From Mariniphaga sp041684965 (GTDB taxonomy: Bacteria; Bacteroidota; Bacteroidia; Bacteroidales; Prolixibacteraceae), in the NCBI GenBank assembly GCA_041684965.1, contig JAWLGR010000002.1, forward strand, positions 186,001 through 250,000: a DNA stretch of 64,000 nt. The letters are read 5' to 3'. The notes below the pieces were generated by a model. That model did not search any database and had not been told where the DNA came from. It saw nothing but the letters and a program-made list of their open reading frames with translations. The position numbers were made by a program, and so were the translations under genes. Within the stretch, counting starts at the first letter, position 1, and each line of letters opens with the position of its first letter. Shown one piece after another: positions 16,443 through 24,890 of this stretch.

Positions 16443-18710
16443 TTAAGGAACAGTTTGTGCATCCACAACAGCAATTGCAACCATATTAATTATTTCCCTG
16501 ACAGAACTGTCGAGCTGTAGTATATGTACCGGTTTTTTCATTCCCATCAGGATCGGTCCGATAGCTTCAGCAGTTCCAAGTGTTTGCAATACTTTATAGG
16601 TGATGTTTCCTGAACTGAGGTTGGGAAAGATTAATGTATTGGCATCTTCATCACCCAATTTATTGAAAGGAAAGCGTTTATAACGCATTTGTCCGTTGAG
16701 GGCGTAATTTGCCTGCATTTCACCATCTACAATCAGGTCAGGAAATTTTTCATGGAGCATTTGAACAGCTTCCTTTACCCTCACCGGACTTCCCTCTCCT
16801 TTAAAAGCACCGAAATTGGAGTACGACAGGAGTGCAATTTTTGGCTGGATGTTAAATTTTTTTACTTCATTGGCAGTAAGTACGGTCGTATCAAAAAGTG
16901 TTTGGGCCGAAGGGTTCATGTTTACTGTGGTATCGGCTAAGAAAATGGGTCCGCGCTTTGTAATCATAATATACATCCCGGCAATATGGTTCGCTTCTTC
17001 TTTTACGCCTATAACTTGCAGCGTAGGTCGTATCGTGTCGGCATATTTTCTGGAAAACCCTGAAATAAACGCATCGGCCTCACCCGTTTCAAGCATTAAT
17101 GCTCCGAAGTAATCATTGTTGAAAGTATTTTCTACAGCCTCATTGTAGGACATCCCTTTTCTTTTCCGCTTTTCATAAAGGATTTTTGCAAACCGGTGTC
17201 GCTTTACTTCTGTTATTGTATATGGATCGATGACGGGTAGGTGTTCTATTTCGAGCTGGTTTTCCCTGATGAGTGTTTTGATTTTTTCTTCATTTCCCAA
17301 TAAAATTGGTTTTGCAATTTTTTCACGCGAAACAAACTGGGCAGCCTTTAATATTTTATAATTATTTCCTTCAGCAAATACAACGCGTTTCGGGTTCTCC
17401 CTTGCTTTATTACGAATACTCATAACAAGCTTGTTGTTAATCCCCAGCCGGCTGGTAAGCTCCTGCTTATAGGTTGTCCAGTTTTGTATGTTCTTTTTGG
17501 CAACCCCTGAATCCATTGCTGCTTTGGCTACAGCTGCTGAAACAGTTGTAATGAGACGTGGATCGAGGGGCTTGGGAATGATGTAATCCCGTCCGAATAC
17601 AATGTTTTGTTTATTGTATGCTCTCGCAACCATTTCAGGAACATAATCTTTGGCCAGGCTGGCAAGGGCTTTGGCTGCTGCAATTTTCATGTCTTCATTG
17701 ATGTGTGTTGCCCGTACGTCGAGAGCTCCCCTGAATATAAACGGGAATCCCAGGACATTATTAATCTGATTTGGATAATCGCTGCGTCCTGTTGCCATGA
17801 TAATATCTTCGCGTGCCTCCGTTGCATCTTCATAAGATATTTCGGGTGTTGGATTGGCCATTGCAAATACAATTGGATTTTTAGCCATTGATAGCACCAT
17901 TTCTTTCGAAACAACTCCTCCTGAAGAGAGACCCATAAAAACATCGGCATCTGCCATGGCTTCCTCCAAAGTATTTATTTTGCGTTTTGTGATAAATTCT
18001 TTTTTGTATGCATTTAAATCGTTGCGCGATTCATTCAGCACTCCTTTGCTATCGCACATAACTATATTTTCAGGATTTAGTCCCATACTTACATATAACC
18101 GGGCACAGGATATGGCAGCTGCTCCGGCACCACTGAATACCACCCGGATATTTTCTATCGATTTTTCGCATAATTCCAGGGCATTTAGTAAACCGGCAGC
18201 CGATATTATAGCTGTGCCATGCTGATCGTCATGAAATACGGGTATCCCAAGCTCTTTTTTCAATGTTTCTTCTATCTCAAAACATTCAGGTGCTTTTATG
18301 TCTTCAAGGTTTATCCCTCCAAATGTTGGTGCGATAGCTTTTACTACTTCGATGAATTTCTTTGGATCCTTTTCATTAACTTCAATATCAAAAACATCCA
18401 CATCTGCAAATATCTTAAACAGCAACCCTTTTCCCTCCATAACCGGTTTTCCTGCCTCGGGGCCGATATCCCCGAGTCCCAAAACAGCTGTGCCATTTGT
18501 TATAACTGCAACCAGGTTTCCTTTGGCGGTATACCGGTACACATCCTCCGGGTTGTTTTTTATTTCAAGACAAGGTTGAGCAACACCCGGGGTATAGGCA
18601 AGCGATAAATCGTGCTGGGTATTGTATGGTTTTGTAGGTACAACTTCAATTTTTCCGGGCCGGTTTTGCTCATGGTAATTTAATGCCTCTGTGCGGTTAA
18701 TTTTCGACAT
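16443..18710 (-). CDS. maeB: NADP-dependent malic enzyme with phosphotransacetylase-like domain
   Basis: Oxidatively decarboxylates malate to pyruvate with NADP, supplying NADPH and pyruvate. At 755 residues it is the MaeB hybrid. Residues 1 to about 425 are the malic enzyme: SLAYTPGVAQPC, TNGTAVLGLGDIGPEAGKPV, the acidic metal site PVFHDDQHGTAI, and the NAD(P) loop VVFSGAGAAAISCARL. Residues 430-755 are a PTA_PTB domain, with PKRVVFAEGNNYKILKAAQ and FPNLSSGNITYKVLQ. In known MaeB proteins this tail is regulatory, binding acetyl-CoA, rather than an active phosphotransacetylase. It is a single gene. A weak TAGGTTTC/GTTG promoter with a 20-base spacer lies at 18753-18784 on the minus strand. 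Confidence 0.95.
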   Translation of the reverse strand: MSKINRTEALNYHEQNRPGKIEVVPTKPYNTQHDLSLAYTPGVAQPCLEIKNNPEDVYRYTAKGNLVAVITNGTAVLGLGDIGPEAGKPVMEGKGLLFKIFADVDVFDIEVNEKDPKKFIEVVKAIAPTFGGINLEDIKAPECFEIEETLKKELGIPVFHDDQHGTAIISAAGLLNALELCEKSIENIRVVFSGAGAAAISCARLYVSMGLNPENIVMCDSKGVLNESRNDLNAYKKEFITKRKINTLEEAMADADVFMGLSSGGVVSKEMVLSMAKNPIVFAMANPTPEISYEDATEAREDIIMATGRSDYPNQINNVLGFPFIFRGALDVRATHINEDMKIAAAKALASLAKDYVPEMVARAYNKQNIVFGRDYIIPKPLDPRLITTVSAAVAKAAMDSGVAKKNIQNWTTYKQELTSRLGINNKLVMSIRNKARENPKRVVFAEGNNYKILKAAQFVSREKIAKPILLGNEEKIKTLIRENQLEIEHLPVIDPYTITEVKRHRFAKILYEKRKRKGMSYNEAVENTFNNDYFGALMLETGEADAFISGFSRKYADTIRPTLQVIGVKEEANHIAGMYIMITKRGPIFLADTTVNMNPSAQTLFDTTVLTANEVKKFNIQPKIALLSYSNFGAFKGEGSPVRVKEAVQMLHEKFPDLIVDGEMQANYALNGQMRYKRFPFNKLGDEDANTLIFPNLSSGNITYKVLQTLGTAEAIGPILMGMKKPVHILQLDSSVREIINMVAIAVVDAQTVP

Positions 18711-18884
18711 AACTTTTCTCTTTGGTTTTGCATAAAATTATAAAAAATAAACGAAACCTATGTCAATTAAAGTGATTTCTCAACTATGAAAGGGTTGGAG
18801 GAGTTAAAAAAATAAATTATGAGGGAAATGAATTCTGATATACTCCAAATGAATAATTTTGGACAGTTTTTTTCTTTGATTAAT

Positions 18885-19253
18885 ATGAAATCTGTTTACA
18901 CTATTGTTTTACTGGTATTGTCGAATGCATTTATGACATTTGCCTGGTATGGGCATTTAAAATTCAGGGAATTTAAATGGTTTGAGGCGCTCCCGCTGAT
19001 TGCTGTAATTTTTATCAGCTGGGCAATTGCATTGTTTGAATATTTTTTTCAGGTGCCCGCCAACCGACTCGGCTTTAAAGGTTCCGGCGGACCGTTTTCT
19101 CTTGTAGAACTTAAGGTGATTCAGGAAGTAGTTACCCTGGTTGTTTTTATGGCATTTACGCTGCTGTTTTTTAAAAATGAAACCTTTAGGTTAAATCATC
19201 TTATTGGTTTTGTATTTTTGGTTCTGGCTGTTTATTTTATTTTTAAAGCGTAA
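18885..19253 (+). CDS. DUF486 family small membrane protein (DMT-like)
   Basis: A 122-residue inner-membrane protein with four predicted hydrophobic helices, of the DUF486 (COG3169) family related to the drug/metabolite transporter fold. Signature stretches are LVLSNAFMTFAWYGHLKF at the start and FEYFFQVPANRLG and VELKVIQEVVTLVVF later. The frame is open to an ATG at 18819, but the family usually begins at the helix, so the ATG at 18885 (MKSVYTIVLL) is preferred. An AGGAG-like sequence lies only before the earlier ATG, leaving some doubt. Function and substrate are unknown. It lies alone, convergent with the SRPBCC gene. Confidence 0.82.
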   Translation: MKSVYTIVLLVLSNAFMTFAWYGHLKFREFKWFEALPLIAVIFISWAIALFEYFFQVPANRLGFKGSGGPFSLVELKVIQEVVTLVVFMAFTLLFFKNETFRLNHLIGFVFLVLAVYFIFKA

Positions 19254-19261
19254 CTGGTTGC

Positions 19262-19744
19262 CTACAACTGGCTGTTCTCCAACCAGCTTCCAAAAATCGA
19301 TTCAATGGCTTTGGTTCGAAAATTAAAAATTTCATCAAGCTTTTTTCTTATAAAGAGATAATTTGCTGCTGAACCAAGTAATCCATAGGGTGGCTTATAG
19401 GATACAATATCCTTCATAATAACACCACCCTGACATGGTATAATGTGATGTTCGTGGTGCCAGAGAGAGTAAGGGCCCAACCGTTGTTCATCAACAAAAT
19501 ATTCGTAATCCTTTACATGTGTGATTTCAGTTACCCAGTTTGTATTTATTCCCCATAGCGGACTCACTTTATACCAGATAACCATTCCCGGGTAAATTTT
19601 TGCCGGAAGGTTTTGGGAAACAATATCAAAACCCATGTAAGGCGGGGTAATCTTTTTGAGGTTTTCAGGCGAGGAAATAAAATCCCAGACGTTTTCCCGT
19701 GAGGCAGGTATTTTTTGTTGAGTTATTAGCTGATAAAATCCCAC
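19262..19744 (-). CDS. SRPBCC-family ligand-binding protein
   Basis: A 160-residue START/Bet v1-like domain of the cyclase/dehydrase type. It begins with ITQQKIPASRENVWDFISSPENL, the typical first strand and helices, and contains GVIMKDIVSYKPPYGLLG before the C-terminal helix. Such proteins hold hydrophobic ligands in a pocket; no catalytic motif can be named. The start codon lies three bases past the GH15 stop codon, so the two are in one operon, although no functional link is obvious. Confidence 0.82.
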   Translation of the reverse strand: MGFYQLITQQKIPASRENVWDFISSPENLKKITPPYMGFDIVSQNLPAKIYPGMVIWYKVSPLWGINTNWVTEITHVKDYEYFVDEQRLGPYSLWHHEHHIIPCQGGVIMKDIVSYKPPYGLLGSAANYLFIRKKLDEIFNFRTKAIESIFGSWLENSQL

Positions 19745-19747
19745 GTT

Positions 19748-21544
19748 TTATGAAAATTTACTTTTTAATTCGATGTCTTTTGAAAACAGCATTGCTGTTT
19801 CTATCAGGGCAAGATGTGAATAGGCCTGAGGGAAATTTCCTAAAAGCCGCTTCGATTCAAAATCAATGTCTTCACTAAAAAGTCCAAGGTGATTACTGTA
19901 TGTCAGAAGTTGGTTAAAAAGATCCTTTGCCTGTTTGTGTTCACCAATTTTATCCAGAGCCTGGATCAGCCAAAATGTGCAGATGGTGAATGAAGAGGTT
20001 GGTAATCCGAAGTCATCACGGTTTTTGTATCGGTACATAAGACCGTTTCGGCTCAAATCATTTTGTGTTGCTTTTACTGTACTGATGTATCGTGGATCTT
20101 TGGCATCAATTAACCCATATGCTTCCATGAGCAGGGTAGAAGCATCCAGATCGTCTGAACCATATACCTGAGTGAATGCCTGAACTTTTTCGCTCCATCC
20201 TTTTTCCAGGATGTCCTTCTTTATTGTATCGCGGAGTGGTTTCCATTTGTCGGCATAATCCTGCCGCTTAATTAATTCTGCGACTTTTATTGCCCTGTCA
20301 ATAGCCGCCCAACACAACAGTTTTGAAAAGACAAAATGCCGTTGTTCAGTGCGGATTTCCCAGATTCCCCGATCGGGTTTCCGCCAGTTTTTTCTTACTG
20401 TACGAACTATGCTGCGGGTAATGGTCCATAATTCTTCACTGTTTTGTAAAGAAACCTCAAAAAGCTTGAATTGCTGGAATATTACATCCATCAGGATTCC
20501 ATAGATATCGTGCTGCTTTTGTTTATAAGCTGCATTTCCAATCCTGACGGGTGCGCTGTTTTCATAACCTGCAAGATGTGTCAGGATGTGTTCCTTGAGG
20601 TTTTTTTCCTTATTAATGCCGTACATGATCTGAATTTTCTCGTCTTTATCCGATACAACATCGATAATAAACTTCAGGAAATTCTCCGCACTTTTCCAGT
20701 GGCCGATTTTAGTCATTATTTTGATGACCATTGAGGCGTCGCGCAGCCAACAGAACCGGTAATCCCAGTTTCTTATTTCACCCAGAGTTTCTGGTAAGGA
20801 AGTAGTTGCGGCAGCCAATACAGCACCTGTTTTTTCATACATTAGCAATTTAAGTACCAGGGCACTTCTTACAATTTCTTTGTTGTAGCTGCTAAACCGG
20901 TGGGTTTCTTCTGTCCAGTTGAGCCAGTAGACTTTGGTGCGCTGCAATTTCAGGTAAGATCGTTCAACATTCTGCCGCATCAGTTTTTGATTGTAACTGA
21001 TGAGAAAATATTCATCTTTTGACAATTCTATTTCTTCACCATCAATGACCTTTTTTTTATCAAAGCTGGTATATAGATAAAGCGAATCGTAAGATCCCGT
21101 GGTTGTAAAGCTTTTAATAAAATCCTTCCTTTCTTCAGTTGCTGTATTTTTTTCTGCATATTCAAGCTTTGGATCGTAATGAACTCTGAAGCGCGGTTTA
21201 CCTGACTTGTATTTGATATAACGAATAATGTCGGGTGGTGAATAAATTGATTGCCTTCCATTATGAAAATAATAACGGGGCATAAAATCAATCACCTCGA
21301 AGGTATCTGTACCATTTGAAAATTTAGTTGACAGAATATTGGTTTTGGGCAGGTATCTCTGAGAAATTTTATAGTCTTTGCCTGTTAAAAATTCAAAACT
21401 TCCGCCTTCCTTTTTATCCAGTATTTTTGCAAAAACAGAAGCGGAATCAAAAATGGGTAAACAAAGCCATTCCATTGCCCCTGTTTTTGAAATAAGGGCA
21501 GCACTGCTGCAATTGCCAATGATTCCGTAATCAAGGTTTGTCAT
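19748..21544 (-). CDS. GH15 glycosidase (glucoamylase/trehalase-like)
   Basis: A 598-residue cytosolic glycoside hydrolase of family 15, which releases glucose from alpha-glucans or, in some members, splits trehalose. The N-terminal beta domain begins at LDYGIIGNCSSAALISKTG. The (alpha/alpha)6 barrel shows the diagnostic IRNWDYRFCWLRDASM and, further on, PDRGIWEIRTEQRHFVFSKL, which carries the general acid Glu, and DLDASTLLMEAYGLI. The ATG at 21542-21544 was chosen because the fold begins there; an upstream extension of 87 residues in the open frame looks non-coding and overlaps the divergent gene. It is divergent from the OtsA-OtsB fusion with a 70-base shared promoter region, which suggests coordinated trehalose or glucan turnover. 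Confidence 0.9.
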   Translation of the reverse strand: MTNLDYGIIGNCSSAALISKTGAMEWLCLPIFDSASVFAKILDKKEGGSFEFLTGKDYKISQRYLPKTNILSTKFSNGTDTFEVIDFMPRYYFHNGRQSIYSPPDIIRYIKYKSGKPRFRVHYDPKLEYAEKNTATEERKDFIKSFTTTGSYDSLYLYTSFDKKKVIDGEEIELSKDEYFLISYNQKLMRQNVERSYLKLQRTKVYWLNWTEETHRFSSYNKEIVRSALVLKLLMYEKTGAVLAAATTSLPETLGEIRNWDYRFCWLRDASMVIKIMTKIGHWKSAENFLKFIIDVVSDKDEKIQIMYGINKEKNLKEHILTHLAGYENSAPVRIGNAAYKQKQHDIYGILMDVIFQQFKLFEVSLQNSEELWTITRSIVRTVRKNWRKPDRGIWEIRTEQRHFVFSKLLCWAAIDRAIKVAELIKRQDYADKWKPLRDTIKKDILEKGWSEKVQAFTQVYGSDDLDASTLLMEAYGLIDAKDPRYISTVKATQNDLSRNGLMYRYKNRDDFGLPTSSFTICTFWLIQALDKIGEHKQAKDLFNQLLTYSNHLGLFSEDIDFESKRLLGNFPQAYSHLALIETAMLFSKDIELKSKFS

Positions 21545-21562
21545 TAGTTGTCGTTTTTTCTG

Positions 21563-21570
21563 TAACTTTG
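21563..21570 (+). promoter_or_regulatory. Candidate -7 element for the otsA-otsB fusion gene
   Basis: TAACTTTG matches TAnnTTTG and lies 45 bases before the ATG at 21615. The best -33 TTTG (21537-21540) is 22 bases upstream, slightly beyond the usual 19-21, so the call is tentative. Confidence 0.35.
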
Positions 21571-21614
21571 AAAGATGGTATAAAAAATTTTTGGCGAACA
21601 AATATAAAAAAACT

Positions 21615-23828
21615 ATGAGTCGATTTCTAATAATTTCAAATAGATTACCAATACAATTAAAATTAACAAATGACAATATTGAAGTAACTCCCAGTGTAGG
21701 AGGGCTGGCCACCGGAATGATGTCAGTGAGCAAATCATTTAACAGTTTATGGATTGGTTGGTCAGGAATAGATAAAAAGGAACTTTCGGATGAAAAGCAA
21801 ACCATGGTAAACCAGGCACTGGAAAGAGAAAGTTGTGTCGATGTCCACCTGAGTCAGGAAGATGTGGAGCTTTATTACGAAGGCTTCAGTAACAAAACAA
21901 TATGGCCGTTATTCCATTATTTTAATCAGTTTGTTCATTACGATGAAGATCAATGGGAAGCCTATAAAAAGGTAAATCAAAAATTTGCAGATGTAATTGC
22001 AGAAAATATGGAAGGAGTTGATAATATCTGGATACACGATTATCACCTTCTGTTGTTACCCCAAATGGTGAAGGAGCGTTTTCCGGAGGCCACTATAGGT
22101 TTCTTTCTGCATATACCCTTTCCATCCTACGAATTGTTTCGCATATTGCCATGGAGAACTGAGATTATCAAGGGTATGCTTGGGGCTGATCTGCTAGGTT
22201 TTCATACCTTCGATTATGAGCGGCATTTCATGAGTGCTGTGAGGCGCCTGTTGGGATATGACATTAATATTAATGAAATAAATCTTCCCCGACGTGTTGT
22301 TAAAGTGGATAACTTTCCGATGGGTATCGACTACGATAAGTTTCACAGTTATGCACTCGAGTCACAAAAACGTTCGGTCCGTGAAAAATCGGAAGTAAGA
22401 AAGGAACTGGAACGCTATTACCTGCTGTATCCCGAAACGAAGTTTATACTTTCTATTGACCGGCTCGATTATACCAAAGGATTGATAAACCGGTTGGAAG
22501 CTTTTGAATATTTTCTGCAGCAATATCCTGAATACCGTGACAATGTAACGCTGGTTTTGCTGGCAGTTCCTTCACGTATAGGTGTGGAACAGTATCAGCA
22601 AATGAAAAGTGAGGTCGATGAAACAGTTGGCAGGATTAATGGGGAATTTTCAGCCATAAACCGAACTCCAATATGGTATTTTTACCGGTCCATGCCCTTT
22701 GAGAATCTGGTTGATTTATATAATTATTGCGAAATTGCCCTTATTACTCCTATACGTGATGGAATGAACCTGGTTGCAAAGGAGTTTATAGCTTCAAAAA
22801 CAGATGGCAGAGGCGTTTTGATTTTAAGTGAAATGGCTGGTGCTTCAAAAGAGATGAGCGAAGCGTTGATAATTAATCCGAACGACAAGGCTCAGATTGC
22901 CCAGGCAATTAAAAAGGCAATTGAAATGCCACTGGATGAGCAAATTGAACGAAATACCATTCTCCAAAAAAGATTGAAGCGTTATGACATTGAAAAATGG
23001 GCGACCGATTTTTTAAATGCACTTGACAAGGTAAGACGCAATGAACAAAAATACCTTGCCAAAAAGCTTACTGAAGCAAATAAAGCTACCATGATAGAGG
23101 AGTTAAAATCATCAAATAACCGAATTTACTTTCTCGATTATGATGGTACCCTAACAAGTTTTAAAGACAACCCTCACCATGCAAAACCCGATTCTGAACT
23201 TTATGAATTGCTTGATAACCTGGCAGGAAATCCTAACAACAGGGTAGTGCTTATTAGTGGCCGCGACAGAAAAACTTTTGAAAGTTGGTTTGGCGATAAA
23301 CCCTATACTTTAATTGTAGAGCATGGTGTATGGATTCGCTCTGCTGGAAGTGAATGGGAGATGATAGAACAACTTGATGATTCATGGAAAGATAACATAC
23401 GTTCATCACTTGAATTCTATGTTGATCGCACACCTGGTTCTTTCGTGGAGGAGAAAAACTACAGCCTTGTTTGGCATTACCGTAAAACCGATCCTGAACT
23501 TGGACTTAACCGGGCAATCGAACTAAAAGATGAATTAACAAGCCTGGTTGCTAATCTGCATCTTGAAATTCTTGAAGGAAATAAAGTGATTGAAATTAAA
23601 AACAGGGGGATTAATAAAGGCAGGGCTGCTCAGAAGTTGCTCCAGCTAAATCCTGCTGATAAAATAGTTGCCATTGGTGATGACTGGACCGATGAATTTC
23701 TGTTCTCCGCAATTCCATCTGAAGCAATTACCATTAAAGTTGGTATGGCCAATACACTGGCCGGTTTTAAAGTGGAAAACCATGAGGAAGTGCGTGATTT
23801 GCTAAAAAGGTTTTCGGAAATAGAATAA
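21615..23828 (+). CDS. otsA: Trehalose-6-phosphate synthase/phosphatase fusion
   Basis: A 737-residue bifunctional enzyme that makes trehalose from UDP-glucose and glucose-6-phosphate and then removes the phosphate. Residues 1 to about 475 are the GT20 synthase: SRFLIISNRLPIQL, VGGLATGM, WIHDYHLLLLPQMV, LGFHTFDYERHF, SIDRLDYTKGL, and RDGMNLVAKEFIA. Residues 500-737 are a HAD-type phosphatase, with nucleophile motif YFLDYDGTLTSF, VVLISGRDRKTF, and AIGDDWTDEFLFSAI. Catalytic motifs of both halves are intact. The ATG at 21615 is the family start; an upstream TTG would add eight residues. The product probably feeds the TreS-maltokinase-GlgE operon at 43-50 kb. Confidence 0.94.
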   Translation: MSRFLIISNRLPIQLKLTNDNIEVTPSVGGLATGMMSVSKSFNSLWIGWSGIDKKELSDEKQTMVNQALERESCVDVHLSQEDVELYYEGFSNKTIWPLFHYFNQFVHYDEDQWEAYKKVNQKFADVIAENMEGVDNIWIHDYHLLLLPQMVKERFPEATIGFFLHIPFPSYELFRILPWRTEIIKGMLGADLLGFHTFDYERHFMSAVRRLLGYDININEINLPRRVVKVDNFPMGIDYDKFHSYALESQKRSVREKSEVRKELERYYLLYPETKFILSIDRLDYTKGLINRLEAFEYFLQQYPEYRDNVTLVLLAVPSRIGVEQYQQMKSEVDETVGRINGEFSAINRTPIWYFYRSMPFENLVDLYNYCEIALITPIRDGMNLVAKEFIASKTDGRGVLILSEMAGASKEMSEALIINPNDKAQIAQAIKKAIEMPLDEQIERNTILQKRLKRYDIEKWATDFLNALDKVRRNEQKYLAKKLTEANKATMIEELKSSNNRIYFLDYDGTLTSFKDNPHHAKPDSELYELLDNLAGNPNNRVVLISGRDRKTFESWFGDKPYTLIVEHGVWIRSAGSEWEMIEQLDDSWKDNIRSSLEFYVDRTPGSFVEEKNYSLVWHYRKTDPELGLNRAIELKDELTSLVANLHLEILEGNKVIEIKNRGINKGRAAQKLLQLNPADKIVAIGDDWTDEFLFSAIPSEAITIKVGMANTLAGFKVENHEEVRDLLKRFSEIE

Positions 23829-23851
23829 ATGGTTAGCCGAAGGTTTGCCGG

Positions 23852-24886
23852 TTACTTTTTTTGAACCTGAAATTTTTCACTTTCCTGATAAATTTGATCC
23901 ATCAGTTGTTTTGCAATTTGCGGGCGGTAATGAGAGTTTTCATAATAATTGCGGTAATTGTTTGTAATTCTGTTAATTCCTGAAAAATCAAATACTGATT
24001 TTTCTCCATACAATGATTTGAGAAAATTTATATCCTCTGTTGCAAGCCTGACCTGGTCATAGAGTGGACTGATTATTATTTTATAGTTGGTATTGTGCTT
24101 GCTGAAAACAGCCATGATAGTCCGGAGCATTTGCTTTTGAGTTTCCCCGATGACCGGAGGAGAAAAGGATTCTGTCGAATCTCTGTTGAAAAAAACCTCC
24201 ATAAGTTCATCCGTATAGTATTTATCTTTTTTGATAAGTTCTTCATAATAAGAGAACTGAATTTCATTGGTTTTATAGTCGTAGCTGAAAGGTCGGTGTT
24301 CTATTAAAAAACTCCTTGTCATATAGGGTTTTATGGTGCCTGAAATTCTGAAATCAATATAGGCATACAAAAATCTGAGGTTAAGGAATCCTTTAATGGA
24401 GGCCAGGTGGAAATTGAAAAAATTCCGGTAATTTTCCAACTGAGGGGACGATAACCCCAAATGGCCGTTTTTTTGTGAATCCTGAATCAATATATCGTAA
24501 TCCAAAATAAGCAGTGCGTGTTTAATTGAAATATTCTTTTTGTCGAGGTATAGTATTTTTTTGTAAATGGAATACAATGCTTCGCCGCCAGACTCAAAAT
24601 GATAGGCGGGCTCATTGTCGATATACTTTTGCCAGTCAGAAATTCTGTAGAAAAAAGCCCGGGAACTTCCAAAAATAAATGAATTGTATTTGAATTCTTC
24701 GTAATGGTTGTCGAAATTAGTGGTGCTTACATAATTGGTATTTAAAAATACACATCCAGTCTCCGAAGGATTGAAGTACGCATCATATTTATATAATACT
24801 TTAAAAGGGTCGAGAATAAAATATACAATTATGAAGAACAAAAAAGGCAGAAAAAATATTCCGGTTTTAAAAAGAAACTTTTTCAT
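23852..24886 (-). CDS. SGNH-like membrane-anchored partner of the MBOAT acyltransferase
   Basis: A 344-residue protein with one N-terminal membrane anchor (residues about 7-27) and an extracytoplasmic body. FIFGSSRAFFYRI resembles the block I Ser of SGNH/GDSL hydrolases, and the near C-terminal YENSHYRPQIA supplies a candidate His. The middle has LLILDYDILIQD. Such proteins (AlgJ/AlgX-, PatB- or DltD-like) take acyl groups from the MBOAT partner and place them on polymers outside. The ATG at 24884-24886 gives a normal anchor. It follows the MBOAT stop codon by four bases, so the two form one operon. I do not recognise a named family; the role is inferred from the motif and context. Confidence 0.68.
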   Translation of the reverse strand: MKKFLFKTGIFFLPFLFFIIVYFILDPFKVLYKYDAYFNPSETGCVFLNTNYVSTTNFDNHYEEFKYNSFIFGSSRAFFYRISDWQKYIDNEPAYHFESGGEALYSIYKKILYLDKKNISIKHALLILDYDILIQDSQKNGHLGLSSPQLENYRNFFNFHLASIKGFLNLRFLYAYIDFRISGTIKPYMTRSFLIEHRPFSYDYKTNEIQFSYYEELIKKDKYYTDELMEVFFNRDSTESFSPPVIGETQKQMLRTIMAVFSKHNTNYKIIISPLYDQVRLATEDINFLKSLYGEKSVFDFSGINRITNNYRNYYENSHYRPQIAKQLMDQIYQESEKFQVQKK

Positions 24887-24890
24887 AATA

